NCBI RefSeq assembly: GCF_019578655.1
Contig: NC_063258.1
Location: 3,472,001 to 3,536,000, forward strand
Source of the DNA: Ricinus communis
Taxonomy: Eukaryota > Streptophyta > Magnoliopsida > Malpighiales > Euphorbiaceae
Length of the DNA stretch: 64,000 bases
Reading direction: 5' to 3'
Shown: piece after piece, positions 12,101 through 23,205 of the stretch
Numbering within the stretch: the stretch's first letter is position 1
Layout: each line of letters starts with the position of its first letter
Notes under the pieces: generated by a model
What the model saw: only the letters and a program-made list of their open reading frames with translations
What the model was told of the DNA's origin: nothing
Databases searched by the model: none
Made by a program: the position numbers and the translations under genes

Positions 12101-14025
12101 TATTTCTTTTTATTTAAAAAATAATTTTTCTGCGATAAAAAGATGCATGTTATAAACAAAAATAATATATGAATAATTAAGCAAATATTTCTTCTTATAA
12201 AAAATATAATATCTCTAAAATAAAAAAATAGGTATAATATAAAATATAAAAAAAGAAACTCGTACCCTATAGTCATATTAATCGTTTCCTTTCAAATTTA
12301 CAAATGCAGAAAAGAAAATATCCACTAATCATATGTTCCATTTTAACGATTGCATTGCTATTGAATGCAAAGTACCACACAAGAAATGCACGAGCATTCC
12401 TTGAAAAAATAAGCATATTTTTGTAAAGATTTTTAGTTAAAAGGGGATTCTTGTAAGACATTTATTTGGAGCCAAAGATTATTGTTGTAAAAAGGAGTAT
12501 TTTTGTAAAGGACCTAAATATGCATTGTGCCCCTAAATCGAACCCGAATAGTAAGGTTAGTGGCCAAATTAAACTTTATTCTATAAATGTTCATTTTTTA
12601 AGCATTAAATGTCTATCGTATGCTAGCTTTATTTTGTTGAAAAGATATTTATCACAATACAAATATTTAAAATATAATTTTATCTTAACCATTTTTTGTT
12701 TATTATATATGTATGTTAGAATCGATCAATGAATATAGTGTTCATTAATTTTGAATATCTATTAATAAACTAATAACTATTATATTTATAAATAATGAAT
12801 GTTTATATCAATTATAAAAATATTTTAATATGCATCATAAAAACAATGAATCGAACTTTTATAAAGAATCAATATTATTTTCATCTGAAACAATATTTCA
12901 TAGTGATATGAGAAACGTATATAAAGTTATAACTATTGATTTAGCGATAATCAAACATGCAAATCATAAATGAACCTTCACTAAAATAATGAACATTTAA
13001 AAGTTGATGTAATAAAAAATGTAACACGATTAGTTATGAAATTAGCGAACTAAATTGTCAAATGTGTAAAAAAATTAGTTTCACTCAATAATAATATATT
13101 AATCTTTTTAAGTATACGAAGACTTTCTAGAAATTATATTATATTTATTTTAATAAATAACCTATTTTTTATTTATTGGAAGTGAATCGATTTTTAATTT
13201 TTTTGGAGTATGACTAATTGAAAAAATAAAAAAAAAATATATTAGTTATTATATTAACTTTTTAAATATTATATTAAATTTTGAGACATAAATTTTTTTT
13301 GTCATGTATTATTATATTTTAGCATATATGATTTTTATTTTGATATGTATATTTATTTTAAAGACATAGAATTCAAATTCATATATAAAAAGTTAGACAT
13401 TAAAAAGTATTTAATTTTTTATTATTTTTAAAATATTATAAATAATTATAAAATATGAAAATCCTATTTAATTTTATTTATAAAACTCAATTTACATTAT
13501 TATTTTAAATCAAAATAATCATAATAATCGTAAAATGCGTGAATAAAAAATTAATATTCATAAATATAAAAATATTTACTCAAGTATATAATTTTTAATT
13601 TAATATTAATTTTAATAATTTATTTTACCATAATTTAAAACTTTTTGAAAAAAATAAAGAAACGGCATATGATCCAGCCTCCAAACCACACTGCAAAGTA
13701 ATCCGGGGGCGCATGGCATAATTTGCTACAATCATTTGATGCAGTTACTGAAGGTTATAAATTCCTCAACAACAGTACCGCGAGAGAAAATGAAAAAGAA
13801 ACGTTATTCAGGAAGTGCAATTAAGAACCTAAGATTCAATGCAAACAATCAACAAGAGCACTGTTCGAGCTTATGTTTTATCTAGAGATGTAAGCTTATA
13901 TGAATCGTTTTTGGTACAACACTTATAATGCCAGCTAGTTCAATACGGTTTTTATATACTGTAAAGAATTTTTAGGAAGGATTAAAGAATAATGATACAA
14001 ATGGTAACTGAAATTAATATTTAGT
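8091..14025. other. Long AT-rich intergenic stretch
   Basis: Roughly 6 kb of very AT-rich DNA with no supportable gene. Open frames here (for example near 9832, 10202 and 12466) are K/I/N/F-rich products of composition. Noted pieces: an (AT)n tract at 9080-9107; a small hairpin CAAAATGATTA/ATCATTTTG near 10409-10434; a block at 12540-12620 sharing GTGGCCAAATT-AACTTTATTCTA with 25950-25980; and a less AT-rich island at 13660-13860 of unknown nature. Confidence 0.5.
9080..9107. repeat. (AT)n microsatellite
   Basis: Fourteen AT dinucleotides in perfect register. Confidence 0.9.
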
Positions 14026-14345
14026 TTTATTTATTATAAAATTTTAATATATTTTATTTTGATCATTTAATTTTAATTGTATTTCAACTTAGATATTTTG
14101 CATATAAAAAAATGATATGTGAAAAAAAATAATAAATTAAAAAGCATAATTTTAAAAAATATGACTTGTTAATTTTTTATTTTATAAAATGATTAAATTA
14201 TAATTATAATTAAAACTAAATAATTAAAATAAAATTAATTAATATTTATGCAGATTTTTTACTTTACAAAGTGATTAAGTTATAATTAAAATTAAAATTA
14301 AATAATTAAAATAAAATAAATTAAGATTTGTAATTAAAATAAATT
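14026..14345. repeat. Foldback/tandem AT-rich repeat
   Basis: The left arm (about 14030-14105) is similar to the reverse complement of the right arm (about 14265-14345). The right half itself holds two related units of about 84 bp, starting near 14167 and 14250. It is probably a decayed MITE-like foldback; the termini and TSD are not clear. Confidence 0.4.
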
Positions 14346-14580
14346 AAATGTATGAGAATTTAATAACCATTATTAGTTCGACTATTATCAGTTAAAAATG
14401 GACTGCACAAATTTTAAAGTTTAAAGAGTTTAAAATGGCTCGTCTATGGCCACGTTTCTATTTGTATGCCTCTTCCTATCTTTTATTGCAGTGTTGTAGC
14501 AACAAAATGGTGCATAATGGAGTAAGATAATACATATAGCCGACCCATATAACTAAGGTTTATTTTTACCAAAGTTGAAT

Positions 14581-14787
14581 TGTTAGCATAATGTATAGTG
14601 TATTTTTTATAATTAGTTATAACAATTCTGTTATAACCAAATTAGCTTATTTTTATCTTGTAGTTAGTATATAAGTTAAAACTCTCATTAAGTTTTGTGT
14701 ATGTGAGATCAATGAAAATATAACTTTCTCACTTTGGCTTTTTCTCTCAATTTTTGATTGATACTGAACTTGAATTCAAATTCTTCA
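14581..14787 (+). repeat. 5' LTR of copia element 1
   Basis: Starts TG and ends CA. It contains TATATAAG near 14667 as a possible TATA box, and is paired with 19297-19514. Confidence 0.92.
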
Positions 14788-14800
14788 TGGTATCAGAGCC
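14788..14800 (+). other. Primer-binding site of copia element 1 (tRNA-iMet type)
   Basis: TGGTATCAGAGCC follows the 5' LTR directly and is complementary to the 3' end of initiator tRNA-Met, the usual plant copia primer. Confidence 0.9.
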
Positions 14801-14890
14801 TTTCTGATATTAAGATTCTTTGATTTGTTCTTCTTTTCATCTTATTCACAATCTTTGTGTTTACTTTTTCGATTTTGCTTACTTTTCACA

Positions 14891-15844
14891 ATGGCAACTG
14901 AAATCAATTCGAAGACACCAGAAACCCTAGAAATTGAAGAATCAAATCAATCAACTGGAAATAATGGGGCTTTTCTTGTGAGTACACTCTTCAATGGAAA
15001 CAATTATCTTTCTTGGAGTCGTTCCATAGAAATTGCTCTAAGGGCAAAAGATAAGCTAAGGTTTATAACCGGTGATATAGTAGCTCCTCCTAGTAACTCA
15101 AAGGAATATAAAGTTTGGAAAAAGCAAGATTGGATGGTTATGTCTTGGATACTGAATTCTATTGCAAAAGATTTATCAGAAGGCTTCATGTACGCAAGAA
15201 ACTCAAAGGAACTGTGGGAAGAAATTCAAGAAAGATTTGGAGAATGTAATGGACTTTTGGAATTTCAAATCCAGAGGGAAATCAATTCTATTAAGCAAGA
15301 CAACAAGTTCGTTGCACTCTATTTCACTCAGCTGAAGAAATTATGGGATCAATTTGGTGAGTTAGCCCCTATACCTTCCTATTCTTACAATATATGTACC
15401 TGTGATGTTAATAGAATACTAGTCGAGATGTCTAATAGAAATAAGATAATGCAATTTTTGATGGGATTAAATGATTCTTTTAAAAATGTAAGAAGTAATT
15501 TGTTGATGATAGAACCTATGCCTAGTACAAACAAGGCTTATGCACTCGTTTTGAAAGATTAAAAGCAGAAATTTATTTTTAATTCTGCTTCTAGACTAAT
15601 TGAAGATGCAGCAATGATGGTGAAAACTGATCAATTTACAAGGAAAGGAGAAACCAAAGGGCTGAAAGATCCACACAAATTTTGCAATTACTGCAAAAAG
15701 AACGGCCATACTAAAGAGGAGTGCTTTAAGCTAATTGGTTATCCTGAGTGGTATAAAAAGCCGAGAGATGCTTATGCAGGTTCAAAGAATTTGGGAGGAA
15801 TTCTAGAAAATGGAATCAAGCTGGAAACAGAGGCAGGTTTGTAG
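14891..15844 (+). pseudogene. gag of copia element 1, with zinc knuckle, broken by a stop
   Basis: The ATG at 14891 (MATEINSK) starts a gag with the copia-type FNGNNYLSWSRSI motif. The frame meets a TAA at 15560 and continues in the same frame from about 15566 to a TAG at 15842. The second part holds a zinc knuckle C-X2-C-X4-H-X4-C at 15683-15724. Downstream pol lies in another frame, so at least one indel separates them. In an active element gag would form the virus-like particle; this copy cannot make a full product. Confidence 0.85.
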
Positions 15845-15867
15845 CACATGTTTCTGAGAAAGTATCT

Positions 15868-18800
15868 ATGGAGACACCTTTTGATGAGGAGAATGATATT
15901 GGTTTTAAAATGAATGACATTGGTAAGATTATTAGCTCTGTTGTACAACAAGAGTTTCAAAAGTTCATGAAGGGCAAAAGAAATATGGAGATGGATTTTG
16001 CTAATGCAGCTGCTTGTTTCTCAGGTAATTCTACTGCTTATTCTAATTTATGTGCAAATGTATATGGTATAACTATATGGATTGTAGATATAGGTGCTAC
16101 AAATCATATGACTGCTAATTTTCACTATTTGAATCTGCCTAAACCTTTAAAAAAACCATCACCTATTTTCTTGCCAAATGAGACCCGTACTAATGTCACT
16201 CACACAGGATCTGTGGTTTTAAATTCCAAATTGATATTGAAAAATGTTTTGTTTGTTCCTGCTTTTAAATATAATCTACTTTTTGTTAGTAGATTAGCTT
16301 TTGATAACAATGTCAAGGTGACATTTTATCCTCTTGGCTGTGTTTTCCAGGACCAACGGGGTGATCAAATTGTTGATGTTAGCAGACAACAAGCTGGTTT
16401 ATATAAGATAGATGCCTCCAGTTTTCATTTCACTACAGAATTACTGCAACAAGTAATATCTTCTTTTGTTTTACCTATTAATAATATTGTCAAAAGTTTG
16501 TATAAAAATAAGGATGTTTCCTTTAGTTGCATGAATGATCAAAGCTATCTTCTTTGGCATTCTAGATTAGGACATCCTTATTTTGATCAAAGTTCTCATA
16601 TTTCAGAATTCAATGTAAAGAAACCAAAAGATCACATTTGTACTGTGTGTCCTCTCGCTAAACAGCAAAGATTATCCTTTTCAAATAGTTCAACTACAAC
16701 TTCTCTTGCTTTCGAAATTTTACATGCCGACCTTTAGGGCCCTTTCAAGTAAAAGTCTTTAAATGGTGCTATATATTTCCTAACCCTTATGGATGAGTAT
16801 ACCAGATGTACATGGACTTACTTGTTGCAAGATAAAACTCAAGTACCTAAAACTATTGTGAATTTTTGTGCTTTCATTAAAAGACAGTTTCAAACCTCTG
16901 TTAAAACATTAAGAACTGATAATGGCACAGAATTCGTAAACTCCACCTTAACTGAATACTTGTCAAGAAAGTGTATTGTTCATCAAAGAAGTACACCCTA
17001 TATACTCCACAACAAAATGGAGTTGTTGAGAGAAAGCATAAGCATCTTCTTCAAGTTGCTAGAGCTTTTAAACTCAATGCCTCTCTTCCATCAAAATTCT
17101 GAGTGTATTCTTACAGCAACCTACCTCATAAATTTACTACCTTCATCTGTCCTTGGCTGGAAATCACCTTATTCTTTGCTTTTCTCGAAATCACCACCAT
17201 ATTCTTCCCTCACAATTTTTGGTTGTTTATGTTTTGCTATAAATACTCAACCAAATAAGTCCAAGTTTGAAAATAGAGCTATCAAATGTATATTTCTGGG
17301 TTATCCACCAGGGCAAAAGGCTTATAAAGTTTATGATTTGGATTCACATACTATTCTTATTAGTAGAGATATTATTTTTATGAAAATATATTTCCTTTTT
17401 TTCTTCTGTCAAAACCAATAGTAAGGATACTTGTTTTCCTGTTTTTGTTAAAGATGAGAGTTCTGAAAATTATTTTGATTGTTTACCTACTGTTTCACAT
17501 GAAAATGATGATTTTACAAGTTTTCCTATTAATTCTCCTGTTAATACATATACTGTTGTTAGTCTTGATATTAGTACTTCTCATTCCACTTGCATTCCTC
17601 TTCCTTCTTCTAAGCCTCCACCCAGAACTGTTCATTTACCTAGTTACCTTAAAGACTATTATGTTTCTTTTCAACCTTCAAAAAGGATATTCTTCAAACC
17701 TTGCCATTGCAAACTCAAGCCCTTTCCTATCTTTTTCTTCTTCTTATAAAGATTTTATGGCTTATGTATCTATAGATTCTGAACCTGCATCTTTTACTAT
17801 TGCTCAGAAAGACCCTAGGTGGGTAGAAGCCATGGATCAAGAATTAAGTGCCTTAGAATCCAATCATACTTAGGATTTGACTGTTTTACCCAAAGGAAAG
17901 AAAGCCATACTTTCCAAATGGGTATTTAAAATTAAAAGACATGCAGATGGTACTGTTGATAGATTCAAGGCAAGATTGGTTGCCAAATGTTTTAGTCAGG
18001 TTGAAGGAGAGGATTATACTGAGGTCTTTTCTTCTGTAGCTAAGTTAGTCACAGTCAGATTACTTATTGCTACTGCAACCATCAAACAATGGCCTTTACA
18101 TCAACTTGATATTAACAATGCTTTTCTTCATGGATTTATAGATGAAGATTTGTATCTGTTGCCTCCTCTAAGGTATTCTAAAGCTCAAAAGGGTCAAGTT
18201 TGTAAACTTAAAAGATCCTTATATGGTCTTAAACAAGCCTCTAGATAATGGAACAAGGAGTTCACTACTGCCTTGATGAATTTTGGATTTTCTCAGTCAG
18301 CTCATGATCATTGTCTATTTGTTAAGTCTTCTGGTTACATTTTTACTATTTTGTTAATCTATGTTGATGATGTATTAGTCACAGGTAATTCTAATTCTGA
18401 GATCCAGCAACTTAAGTCTTTTTTGGATGCACAATTTACCATTAAAGATTTAGGACATGCTAAGTATTTTCTAGGCTTGGAGATAGCTAGATCAACTATA
18501 GGCACTTTTCTCTCCCATCAGAAATATATCAGAGACTTAATTCTGGATTTAGGTCTATCTCATGCTAAACCAGCAAGTGTCCCTCTACCTTCAGGCATCA
18601 AACTAGTCTCTGTTGATGATCCTGACTTTTCTGATTCTGAAAAATATAGAAGACTTGTTGCGAATCTGACTAGACCAGACCTCAGTCATGTTGTTCAACA
18701 ACTTAGTCAACACATGAGTAAACCTAGCCAAATTCACTAGGATACTGCTATTCATATATCTCAAAGGTTCTTCTCAAGGTTTATTCTATCATGCTGCCTC

Positions 18801-18990
18801 TACTTGTACTCTTACAACTTATTGTGATGCTGATTGGGCTTCTTGTCCAGACACTAGAAAATCTCTCATTGGTTTCTGCATTTTTCTTGGTTCCTCGCTC
18901 ATTTCTTGGAAGACCAAGAAGCAAAACACTGTATCCAAATCTTTAGCTGGGGCAGAGTATAGGAGTATGCCTCCACTGTTTGTGAACTTC
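15868..18990 (+). pseudogene. pol of copia element 1 (protease, integrase, RT, RNase H), multiply broken
   Basis: Protease is near 16078, but the active-site triplet reads DIG instead of DSG/DTG. GAG-pre-integrase (LLWHSRLGHP) is near 16550 with its C-X2-C partner near 16640. The integrase LRTDNGTEF motif is near 16910. Reverse transcriptase (about 17880-18500) retains YVDDVLVTG near 18361. The RNase H motif TYCDADW is near 18818. Breaks: TAG at 16735, 17871 and 18738, each where copia proteins normally have Trp; TAA at 18246 where Gln is usual; and frameshifts near 17000-17100, 17385 and 18740. The catalytic RT residues survive, but no complete polyprotein is possible. Confidence 0.88.
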
Positions 18991-19286
18991 AGTGGATTGT
19001 ATATCTTCTAGCTGACCTTTCCTTTCCTGTACAGCTCCATATTCCTCTTCATTGTGATAACCAGGCTGCCCTTCATATAGCATCACATCCAATCTTTCAT
19101 GAGAGAACCAACATCTGGATATTGATTGCCATATTGTTAGGAATCAACTAAAGGCAGGTTTTATTTCTACAGCTCATGTGCCTTCTCATCAGTAGCTCGC
19201 AGACATATTAACCAAACAGCTCTCCTCCACTAGGCATAATGTCTCCAAGCTGGGACTCCTGGATATTTCTCAGTCCTCTCCAGCTT

Positions 19287-19295
19287 GAGGGGGGG
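19287..19295 (+). other. Polypurine tract of copia element 1
   Basis: GAGGGGGGG ends one base before the 3' LTR, where plus-strand DNA synthesis is primed. Confidence 0.85.
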
Positions 19296-19296
19296 C

Positions 19297-19514
19297 TGTT
19301 AGCATAATGTACAGTATATTTTTATAGTTAGTTATAACAATTCTGTTATAACAAAATTAGCTGAGCTAAAAAGTTATTTTTGTCTTATAGTTAGTATATA
19401 AGTTAAAACTCTCATTAAGTTTTGTGTATGTGAGATTAATGAAAATATAACTTTCTCACTTTACTCTTTTCTCTCAATTCTTGATTGATATTGAACTTGA
19501 ATTCAAGTTCTTCA
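19297..19514 (+). repeat. 3' LTR of copia element 1
   Basis: Paired with 14581-14787. It carries a ~12-bp block around GAGCTAAAAAGT that is absent from the 5' LTR. Confidence 0.92.
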
Positions 19515-19564
19515 TGAATTTATGGCCAAAGGATTAAGTGGATAACTTTTATTTTGATGAGTCT

Positions 19565-20186
19565 TGATAATTTGGTCAAATAACCTGATTATCAATAAGT
19601 ATCTTTTAAGTCTGATATGAATTTTGGAGTACTTATAATAATAAATAGAAAGCACCAGACGAAATTGTCTGACCCTCATTCTGATGACTAACTCAGTAAT
19701 AGTATTATGAAAGAGAATATGTAATGATGTAGAAAAATTAATGTACTTTGACATGTTGTGTCACAATCCTTTATATAAAAACTAAAGGTCTCCTAATCCT
19801 ACAAGAAGTAGGACTCTATGAATGTAAAGTCTCCCAATTCTATTATGACTTGGTCTTCAAGACTACTTATTGTACTTGGATTTGGACATAGTCAACCTCG
19901 TATTTTTTGGATATGACAACTCGACATGCAATGCTCGGTTATCATTAGATGCTCAACCTACTCTTATCTATTTGTCCTATTCTTTTATAGTCGGCCTACT
20001 CTTTCATGCTCAATTTACTCTATCATTCTTGGCCTAATCTTGTCAGGACGACCTATTCTTTTATGGTCGGTCTACTCTTTCATGCTCGGTCTATTCTTTC
20101 ATGCTTGGCTTACTCTTTCATGCTTGACCTGTTCTTTCATGATCGGCCTATTCTTCATGCTCGGCCTATATTTTAGTTTGTTATCA
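19565..20186 (-). repeat. LTR (3' LTR by minus polarity) with an internal 20-bp tandem array
   Basis: About nine degenerate units with a 20-bp period, typified by CTACTCTTTCATGCTCGG, occupy about 19984-20173. Confidence 0.8.
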
Positions 20187-20394
20187 TTAGCCCCACCCTC
20201 TAATGAGAGCGTATTTATGCTCAATAATTGATAACTTTTTAAATGATCTTGATATTAAGGAGATTTGTCAGCAAGCTCGAAAGGATGTTGTTTGTCGATA
20301 TGCTCTCCTTAGAATTTATTAATCACTATGGATGAATTAGTGTTATGCAGTTCTTAGAATTTGTTTACATATTTGGATGAACTAATCTTCTACT

Positions 20395-20850
20395 ATTTGA
20401 TGAGCTCGTGTAATTTTACTCTCCAATGAGCTTGTGTATTGTTACTCTCCACTGAACTCATATAATATTGCTCTCCAATGATCTCATGTATTGTTGCTCT
20501 CCACTGAGCTCATCTATTATTTCTCTCTAATGAGCTCATGTACTTTTTCTCGACAATGAGCTAATATACTTTTGCTCTATAATGAACTTGATGTGCTTAG
20601 ATCGATTGGTTTAGGATCAATACCGGTGATGAGCTTGAAACAAAAAATTTTCATGTGCCTTAGTACTCTCTCATGAACTTTGGAGATCGACACTTTGTTA
20701 TATGCCTTGATGCTTTCTTATGAGCTCTAGAGATTGACACTTTATGATGTGCCTTGATGCTCTCTCATGAGTTTTGGAGATCGACACTTTTATTATGTGC
20801 CTTGGTGCGCTCTCGTGAGCTTTGAAGATTGACCCTTGATATTCTATTAC
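20395..20850. repeat. Internal tandem repeats of the nonautonomous LTR element
   Basis: Two arrays. At about 20395-20590, units of about 31 bp carry CTCTCCAATGAGCTCATGTA-like sequence. At about 20650-20835, units of about 60 bp carry ATGTGCCTTGATGCTCTC with a following GAGATCGACACTTT. Copy number and periods are by eye. Confidence 0.7.
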
Positions 20851-21055
20851 TGCTATTATCATCTTTAAATCATCTCTTTCCTTATTTAGACTGGTGCCTC
20901 GTGTGTCCATGTACTTAGCTTCCTTGTTTTGACCTTTTTTTGACGTTGGATGAACTTGTAGGTGAAGAGCATCAATCTCCTTGTTTATTGTCATTAACTT
21001 GTGACTTGATTTGTAGAAAAAGACTTTCAATTCTTTTTCCACTAATGGCACCATT

Positions 21056-21669
21056 TGATAACTTGGTAAAAGAACCTAGCTATTAACAAGTATCTTAGGG
21101 TTTGATCTGAGCTCTGAAGTACTTGTAACAATAGTTAGAAAGCACTATACGAGTTTGTTCAACCACTCAATCTGATGGCTAAGTTAGTAATGGTATTATG
21201 AAGATGAGTATGTAATGATTATAGAAGAATCAATGTACTTGACATGCTGTGTTACAATCCTTTATATAAAAACTGAAGGTCTCCTAGTCCTATAAGGAGT
21301 AGGACTTTATGAATGTAAAGTCTCTCAATCCTATTAGGATTAGTTTTTTAGTCATACAATAGAATCTCAGGTCGGATCAGATTTCTCAATTAGAGTTCGA
21401 CTATGACTTAGTCTTCAAGATTTCTGGTTGTACTTGGATTTGGACTTAGTCAACTCGGTGTTTCTTGATTGTGACAACCTCACATGCAATGCTCGATTAT
21501 CATTAGATGATCGACTTACTCTTGTCTGCTCAGCCTATTCTTTCATGGTCAGCCTACTCTTTCATGCTCGACCTACTCTTTAATGGTTGGCCTATTCTTT
21601 TATAGTCAGCTTATTCTTTCATGGTTGGTCTACTCTTTCATGCTCGACTTATATTTTGCTTAGTTATCA
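21056..21669 (-). repeat. LTR (5' LTR by minus polarity) of the nonautonomous element
   Basis: Paired with 19565-20186. It has a shorter 20-bp array at about 21520-21655. Confidence 0.8.
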
Positions 21670-21786
21670 AGTATGTCCATATCTTGTCTTTTGAAGTTTA
21701 ATATTCTTGAGTTCTTGCTATTTGGTCAATTTAAATTAGTGGATAATTTTTGTTAGTGTTCCTTTCTTGCATAGCACAATGCATAT

Positions 21787-22960
21787 TTTAGGCACCTAAA
21801 ATTTAATCATCTAATCACTTTAAAACTTGAACTTTCAATTAGAAATGAGGTTCAATTTGGCCCATGAATTTGTCACTGAAGTTCAAATCACCCCTTTTGA
21901 TCTGATATGGCAATTTAGCCCAAAACTTAGTAAATATAGCTCATTTTAACCCCTTTTATTACAAAAATGAGAGAGTGCATTAACCTTCCATCAAAAGTGT
22001 GTGAATACAATAAAAGATAAGCAATATTAATCATATAATATGCATAAAATAATATTTTTTATTATGTTCATTATAAATGAATATCTATTACACAAAAATA
22101 ATAATTTACCACCTCTACATTTAAACTCCACTGCCAAATTAACACTGACGTTGCCATTAACACCACCGAGCAACAACAATAACAACACCCTTAACCCAAC
22201 TATAAAACTCATTAATAGCAACATCACACAATAATATAAATCAATAAGAAAAATAAAAAATTTCCACCACAGTAACCACCACCATCGAAATCAACTATGT
22301 CCACCACCATCTTTACTTATTTTTCAAAATAAATAAATAAATAAAGGACCAAAAGTCAGTTTTCGATTTTGCCCATACGACCTCAATCCACCATCATATT
22401 TACTTGTTGTTGTCATCGTTGTCGTTGCTCATACAACCTCGATTCACCATCGCCCTACAACCTCAATCATTGCCATCATTGTCTCTGTAATCGACGCCCG
22501 TAGTATTGTCGATTTGGTTTTTCATATTTGTGTTTGAGTTATTATTTTTTTTTTTGCTTGCATGGGTAAGATCCGGTCTGGGTAGACTTTGATTTTCTTT
22601 TTTCTCTAGATAGGATTTGATTTTCGTTTATTTATCTGGGTAAGATTTGATTTTGGTAGGATTAGTTTTTGTTTTGTGTTGATAAAATTTTAACGGGTAG
22701 AGTTTGTTTGTTTGCTAGAAAAGTGATAAAAAAGAAAATATGAAAAATTAATTTTTTTTTTTATTCTATCTCTTCAGTGTTTTTATTAATAAATTAAACA
22801 TGTGTAGATCATTCTTCGAAAAAGAAGTAAAATGATCCATGTCTGCTAAGTTTTATGCTAAAACGGCTAGAAAAGGTCAAGAGAGGTGATTTAAACTTTG
22901 ATGACAAGCTTAGGAGCAAATTGAACCTATTCCTTCAATTTAATCTTACAAACACCTAAA
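21787..22960. mobile_element. Inverted-repeat-bounded element, about 1.2 kb
   Basis: The first ~170 bp (for example AGGTTCAATTTGGCCC near 21848) match the reverse complement of the last ~150 bp (reading AGGTTCAATTTGCTCC on the minus strand), with imperfect identity over more than 100 bp. The interior is low-complexity, including CCACCA-rich and AACAAC-rich stretches, with no transposase signature. It is likely a nonautonomous DNA element. The exact ends and TSD were not resolved. Confidence 0.5.
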
Positions 22961-23205
22961 CTCTATTTTTATAGTCTATTAAATACTTTTAATATTTTTT
23001 CTAATCTAATAGATACTTAAACTTTATTTTATAATAAATTTAAAATACCTATACATAATACATGTGGACGTGTTGAATGAAGTCACGTATTAAAAAGTAT
23101 TTAAATATCACAAAGAATTAAAATTGAAGTGTCTATTAAGTTAAATCAAAAGTTAAAGTATTAAAATGATCAAATGGGCTAAGTGTCTAAATAACGTTTA
23201 ACCAA
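22945..23205 (-). repeat. Dispersed AT-rich repeat, copy 2 (inverted)
   Basis: The reverse complement matches 7774-8090 over most of its length, sharing the GTCCACATGTAT block and flanking AT-rich arms. Confidence 0.6.

Larger units (their letters stand above)
14581..19514 (+). mobile_element. Ty1/copia LTR retrotransposon, complete structure but decayed coding region
   Basis: A 4934-bp element bounded by LTRs of 207 and 218 bp that start TGTTAGCATA and end TTCTTCA. It is flanked by a perfect 5-bp target-site duplication TGAAT (14576-14580 and 19515-19519). A tRNA-Met-type primer site follows the left LTR and a polypurine tract precedes the right LTR. Coding order is gag, zinc knuckle, protease, integrase, reverse transcriptase, RNase H, as in copia. 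By eye the LTRs differ at about 14 of 206 aligned bases, mostly transitions, plus a ~12-bp indel, so the insertion is not recent. Several in-frame stops and frameshifts make it non-autonomous. Confidence 0.93.
19565..21669 (-). mobile_element. Nonautonomous LTR retroelement (LARD/TRIM-like), minus strand
   Basis: Two direct repeats, 19565-20186 (622 bp) and 21056-21669 (614 bp), both begin TGATAA and end TTATCA. They are flanked by AGTCT and AGTAT, a 5-bp target duplication with one mismatch. The polarity is minus: next to the right repeat the minus strand reads TGGTGCCATTAGTGG, like a primer site of the TGGCGCC type. Beside the left repeat the minus strand reads AGAGGGTGGGGCTAA, a polypurine tract. 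The 869-bp interior has no gag or pol motif. A 118-aa minus-strand frame (20698-21054) starts at the primer site, but it runs into tandem repeats and has no known domain. Confidence 0.8.

Noticed and set aside
22040..22320. Asn/Thr-rich frame with repeated CAAC/CCACCA as a repeat protein or CRISPR-like array
   Set aside because: The repeats are simple-sequence triplets without constant spacers, inside a nonautonomous element of a plant genome.
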